Assembly (NCBI GenBank): GCA_041660525.1
Contig: JBAZWD010000001.1
Span: 248,001 to 312,000, forward strand
Length of the DNA: 64,000 nt
Reading direction: 5' to 3'
Source of the DNA: JABCZS01 sp041660525
GTDB lineage: Bacteria; Pseudomonadota; Gammaproteobacteria; JABCZS01
Shown here one piece after another: positions 61,704 through 64,000 of this stretch; position 1 is the first letter of the stretch, and every line of letters starts with the position of its first letter. Made by a program: the position numbers and the translations under genes. The notes beneath the pieces were generated by a model that did not search any database, had not been told where the DNA came from, and saw only the letters and a list, made by a program, of their open reading frames with translations.

Positions 61704-61724
61704 ACCCCGCAACAAGTGCGGGGT
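61704..61724. repeat. Palindrome ACCCCGCA-N5-TGCGGGGT
   Basis: A perfect 8-bp stem (61704-61711 with 61717-61724), GC-rich against an AT-rich background, in the gap between the propeller gene and phhB. It resembles palindromes that recur in bacterial intergenic regions. It could also serve as a transcript end for phhB, though no T-run follows. Confidence 0.5.
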
Positions 61725-61747
61725 GACAGACTTGGGGAATTTATAGA

Positions 61748-62083
61748 TTAGATGCTAAACAGAGAATCTACCTTGGCAGCACAAATAAAATCATTTTCAG
61801 ATAAAGCATTAATCGCATGAGTAGTAAAACGTACAACACAGCGATTGTAGCTAATTTCCATATCCGGATGATGACCTTCTTTAAAGGCTAACCAAGCAAC
61901 AGTATTAGTGAAGGCCATAGCTTGACCATAATTTTTAAAATTAAACGTGCGTTTAATTTCAGTTTGTTGTGAATTTAATTCCCAGTCATTAAGCGTTGCT
62001 AAATATTGATTAATACTCGCTGTATCTAAAATGGGCGTATCACCAGAACATGCAACACATTTTTTAGTGATTAATTCATTCAT
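61748..62083 (-). CDS. phhB: Pterin-4a-carbinolamine dehydratase
   Basis: Recycles the tetrahydropterin cofactor of aromatic amino acid hydroxylases; 111 residues. The signature EGHHPDMEISYNRCVVRFTTH contains the catalytic histidines, here in short pieces EGHHPD and FTTHAINALSENDFICAAKV. Directly downstream of the E2 gene (1 nt gap). No phhA in view. Confidence 0.93.
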   Translation of the reverse strand: MNELITKKCVACSGDTPILDTASINQYLATLNDWELNSQQTEIKRTFNFKNYGQAMAFTNTVAWLAFKEGHHPDMEISYNRCVVRFTTHAINALSENDFICAAKVDSLFSI

Positions 62084-62084
62084 A

Positions 62085-63200
62085 TTAATTTGCTTCCTTT
62101 AAATCTTGAAGTAGTGCATATAAAAAGCGACTGGCTTCGCCGCCAGTGACAGCACGATGATCAAAGGTTAATGAGATGGGGATCAATCTGTGCGCTACAA
62201 TTTGTCCTTGCACAACAACGGCTGCGTCTCTAATTTTACCAACACCAATAATGGCGACTTGTGGAGGCACGATAACGGGTGTTGCAAATTGACCTGCGAA
62301 TACACCAAAATTAGACAGTGTAATTGTTGCGCCCGATAATTTTTCTGTTGGAATTGTGCGATCTTTAACTTGGGTTTTATAAGTATTAATAATATTGCGC
62401 AATTCTGAATTATTTTGCGCTTTTTCAATCACGGGTACAAATAAACCTTCATCGCTATCAATGGCTAAACCGAGATTTACATCTGCAAATAATTTTCTAG
62501 CTTGCGCCGTGCTGTCATACCAGGCATTTAAACTCGGTTCAATTTTACAAGCATGCGTGATTGCGCGAATAATGCGCAACGTAATATCTTGATCATTCCA
62601 AGCTGCAATATCAGCTTCATCAAAAATTGTAGCGGGTACAATTTCTTGATGTGATTTCACCATCGCTTGCATCATGCTGCGACGTACGCCTTTTAATTGT
62701 TCATAATCGGCTAAAGGTTTTGCATGAGTGTGTGTGCCCGCATTTTTTACGTCTTGCGCCGTAATGGTATTATTGGGGCCTGTGCCCGTAATTGTGCTTA
62801 AATCAATATTTAATTGTTTTGCTAATTGTTTAACTGCAGGTGTGGCTTTAATCTGTGCGGTTTGTGAGCGTTCCATCACTTGCGCTGTTTCAGGAACAAC
62901 CGCATTGCTGCGTTCAATATGGCCCACAACAGTGCCGGTATCTTGTTTTTGTGCATGTGTGCTGGTAATTATTTTAAAAGAAATTAAGGGTGCGCCGGTA
63001 TCAATAATATCATCGGGATTACCGTGCAATTCACCAATTTCACCAGCCCAAGGTGAGGGAACTTCCACAACAGCTTTGGCTGTTTCCATGGAGACTAGGG
63101 GTTGATCAATTTCAACGGTATCGCCTACTTTAACATGCCATTCCCGAATTTGTGCATCGGGCAAACCTTCACCTAAGTCAGGGAGTTTAAATGTTTTCAT
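62085..63200 (-). CDS. Dihydrolipoamide acyltransferase (E2) of a 2-oxoacid dehydrogenase
   Basis: Acyl-transfer core subunit, 371 residues. One lipoyl domain at 1-78 with the lipoylated Lys in METAKAVVEVP, a linker, the E3-binding domain (ATPAVKQLAKQLNIDLSTIT, about 118-150) and the catalytic domain with DHRAVTGGEASRF near the C-terminus (His-Asp-type active site in the DHR motif). Pyruvate or branched-chain complex cannot be decided. E1 and E3 genes are not adjacent: the gene upstream is GH64-like, downstream is phhB. Confidence 0.9.
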   Translation of the reverse strand: MKTFKLPDLGEGLPDAQIREWHVKVGDTVEIDQPLVSMETAKAVVEVPSPWAGEIGELHGNPDDIIDTGAPLISFKIITSTHAQKQDTGTVVGHIERSNAVVPETAQVMERSQTAQIKATPAVKQLAKQLNIDLSTITGTGPNNTITAQDVKNAGTHTHAKPLADYEQLKGVRRSMMQAMVKSHQEIVPATIFDEADIAAWNDQDITLRIIRAITHACKIEPSLNAWYDSTAQARKLFADVNLGLAIDSDEGLFVPVIEKAQNNSELRNIINTYKTQVKDRTIPTEKLSGATITLSNFGVFAGQFATPVIVPPQVAIIGVGKIRDAAVVVQGQIVAHRLIPISLTFDHRAVTGGEASRFLYALLQDLKEAN

Positions 63201-63226
63201 ATCGCTTCCTTATTAAAGAAAGGATT

Positions 63227-64000
63227 TTACCATATTATATTATTTACAGTAATAGTGGTGGGTGTTGTTACATCTGGGAGCACAGTCATAGTGCCATCAA
63301 GGCCTAAGCGATCATCATAAGCAAAGCTATAAATGAGATCGCCATTGGCATGTAAAGCTTTACCATAGAGATCAAACCATGGGCCGCCGGTTACACCTGC
63401 TGCTTTTAAAATGGGGTTATCGGTATAATAAAGATCGCTGTGTTCTTTAAAATAATGTTCACTTAATATAGCCTCATTAGGTGCCGGTAAAAATCCTACG
63501 ACAAACGCCGAAGTTAAATCGCGAACAATTTCATCTTTATGCAAATTACCATCCGGTGCAAAAGTGCCTTGCGCTCCTGCGAAGAAAGGTAAAGAGTCTG
63601 TAGGTTTTTCAATTTCTGCAATAATCTCTTCGCGATTTTCATCTTTGAAAACAAAAACATTATTTTTATCGACTTGGCCAATAAAAGTTTGCGTACCATT
63701 ATTAATTAGCAGCTCAAAGTTTTTATAATGATCCCAAACAAATTGAATGTAATTAAATCCAAATACGTCTTCATCATCTAAATAATGGCGATTAAATATA
63801 TTATCGATCATCGCTTTGCCGGGCGAATGAATACGCAGCCCTTGTTTTTTCTCATTGTCATAATAGACGAAAAGTTTTTGCCATTCCGCTTGTTCTGTTA
63901 CACTTTCATCAGTAATGGTGTTAATAAGATTGTTAAAGACTTCTTGAAAACTTTGCGTTAAACCGACTTGTTTATAGCCTTCAGGATTTGCATCGGGATT
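63227..64000 (-). CDS. Probable GH64-like beta-1,3-glucanase, 5' end outside the window
   Basis: The frame is open from the right edge to 63227, about 257 codons, and the start lies outside. The C-terminal pattern YGKALHANGDLIYSFAYDD followed by a short Pro-rich end resembles the last strand region of GH64 (LPHase, thaumatin-like) beta-1,3-glucanases; FNYIQFVWDHYKNFELLING-like and FIGQVDKNNVFVF segments also fit. Catalytic residues cannot be confirmed in this part. An internal ATG at 63811 is not the start because the frame continues upstream without a stop. Confidence in the family is moderate. Confidence 0.55.
   Translation of the reverse strand, partial: NPDANPEGYKQVGLTQSFQEVFNNLINTITDESVTEQAEWQKLFVYYDNEKKQGLRIHSPGKAMIDNIFNRHYLDDEDVFGFNYIQFVWDHYKNFELLINNGTQTFIGQVDKNNVFVFKDENREEIIAEIEKPTDSLPFFAGAQGTFAPDGNLHKDEIVRDLTSAFVVGFLPAPNEAILSEHYFKEHSDLYYTDNPILKAAGVTGGPWFDLYGKALHANGDLIYSFAYDDRLGLDGTMTVLPDVTTPTTITVNNIIW

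Noticed and set aside
62728..63105. 125-codon plus-strand frame, Cys-rich, inside the E2 gene
   Set aside because: Antisense to the well-supported E2 lipoyl and E3-binding domains.
1..64000. CRISPR arrays, rRNA, tRNA, complete insertion sequences or prophage
   Set aside because: I saw no regularly spaced direct repeats, no tRNA cloverleaf with a CCA-type end, and no transposase, integrase or phage structural gene.

Overview
The window is a chromosomal segment of an AT-rich gammaproteobacterium, most likely a member of the Legionellales (Legionella, Coxiella, Berkiella or relatives). The evidence is a Legionella-type major outer membrane protein (31589-32563), a gsp type II secretion cluster with an unusually short GspC, OxyR/Dps, lysine-rich histone-like DNA-binding protein, and two genes that look like host-directed effectors. 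Gene density is high, many genes overlap by 4 nt (ATGA), and no rRNA, tRNA, CRISPR array or complete insertion sequence was seen. Assignments were made by reading protein motifs; no database search was run.

Layout. 1-6191: a partial unknown gene, then a tripartite RND efflux operon. 6188-11660 (minus): coaBC, dut, algC, an ATP-grasp ligase and an MFS exporter, almost all overlapping. 11670-12824: DUF4143 ATPase. 12973-18284 (plus): aromatic amino acid permease, hemE, then an HlyD/ABC exporter. 18229-20512: a frameshifted membrane-protein gene and a VapBC module, followed by a hairpin element at 20569-20687. 20886-25367: an unknown gene, priA, xthA, a histone-like gene, ferredoxin. 25559-31464: a candidate CsrA-binding small RNA or leader followed by gspCDEFG. 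31589-37325: outer membrane protein, mutM, GNAT, nudC, ldcA-like, oxyR and dps with a good OxyR site between them. 37417-37915: BrnTA. 37902-51283: mostly housekeeping (hemL, dksA, pcnB, folK, pgpA, typA, coq7, mutH, lgt, thyA, folA) with a VanX-like dipeptidase, a frameshifted RlmI-type methyltransferase and an effector-like gene.

51280-60580 is the most accessory-looking part. It starts with a 462-residue kinase-like protein that ends in a eukaryotic-type CaaX prenylation box (CTML). It continues with a PIN/RHH toxin-antitoxin pair, a 3-methyladenine glycosylase, and a metabolic island. The island holds ACC deaminase (acdS) co-transcribed with a DAO-type FAD oxidase, a divergent Lrp regulator (acdR-like), two NIPSNAP proteins, a dimeric alpha/beta-barrel protein and a homocysteine S-methyltransferase. 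A remnant of a VOC gene and a fourth toxin-antitoxin module with a 13-bp inverted-repeat operator follow. 60654-64000 (minus) holds a secreted six-repeat propeller-like protein, phhB, a lipoyl E2 acyltransferase and a 5'-truncated GH64-like glucanase.

The strongest candidates for new biology are the CaaX-tailed kinase-like protein, the GGA-rich RNA ahead of gspC, the ACC-deaminase island in a putative intracellular bacterium, and the ATP-grasp/MFS pair that resembles a dipeptide synthesis-and-export unit.
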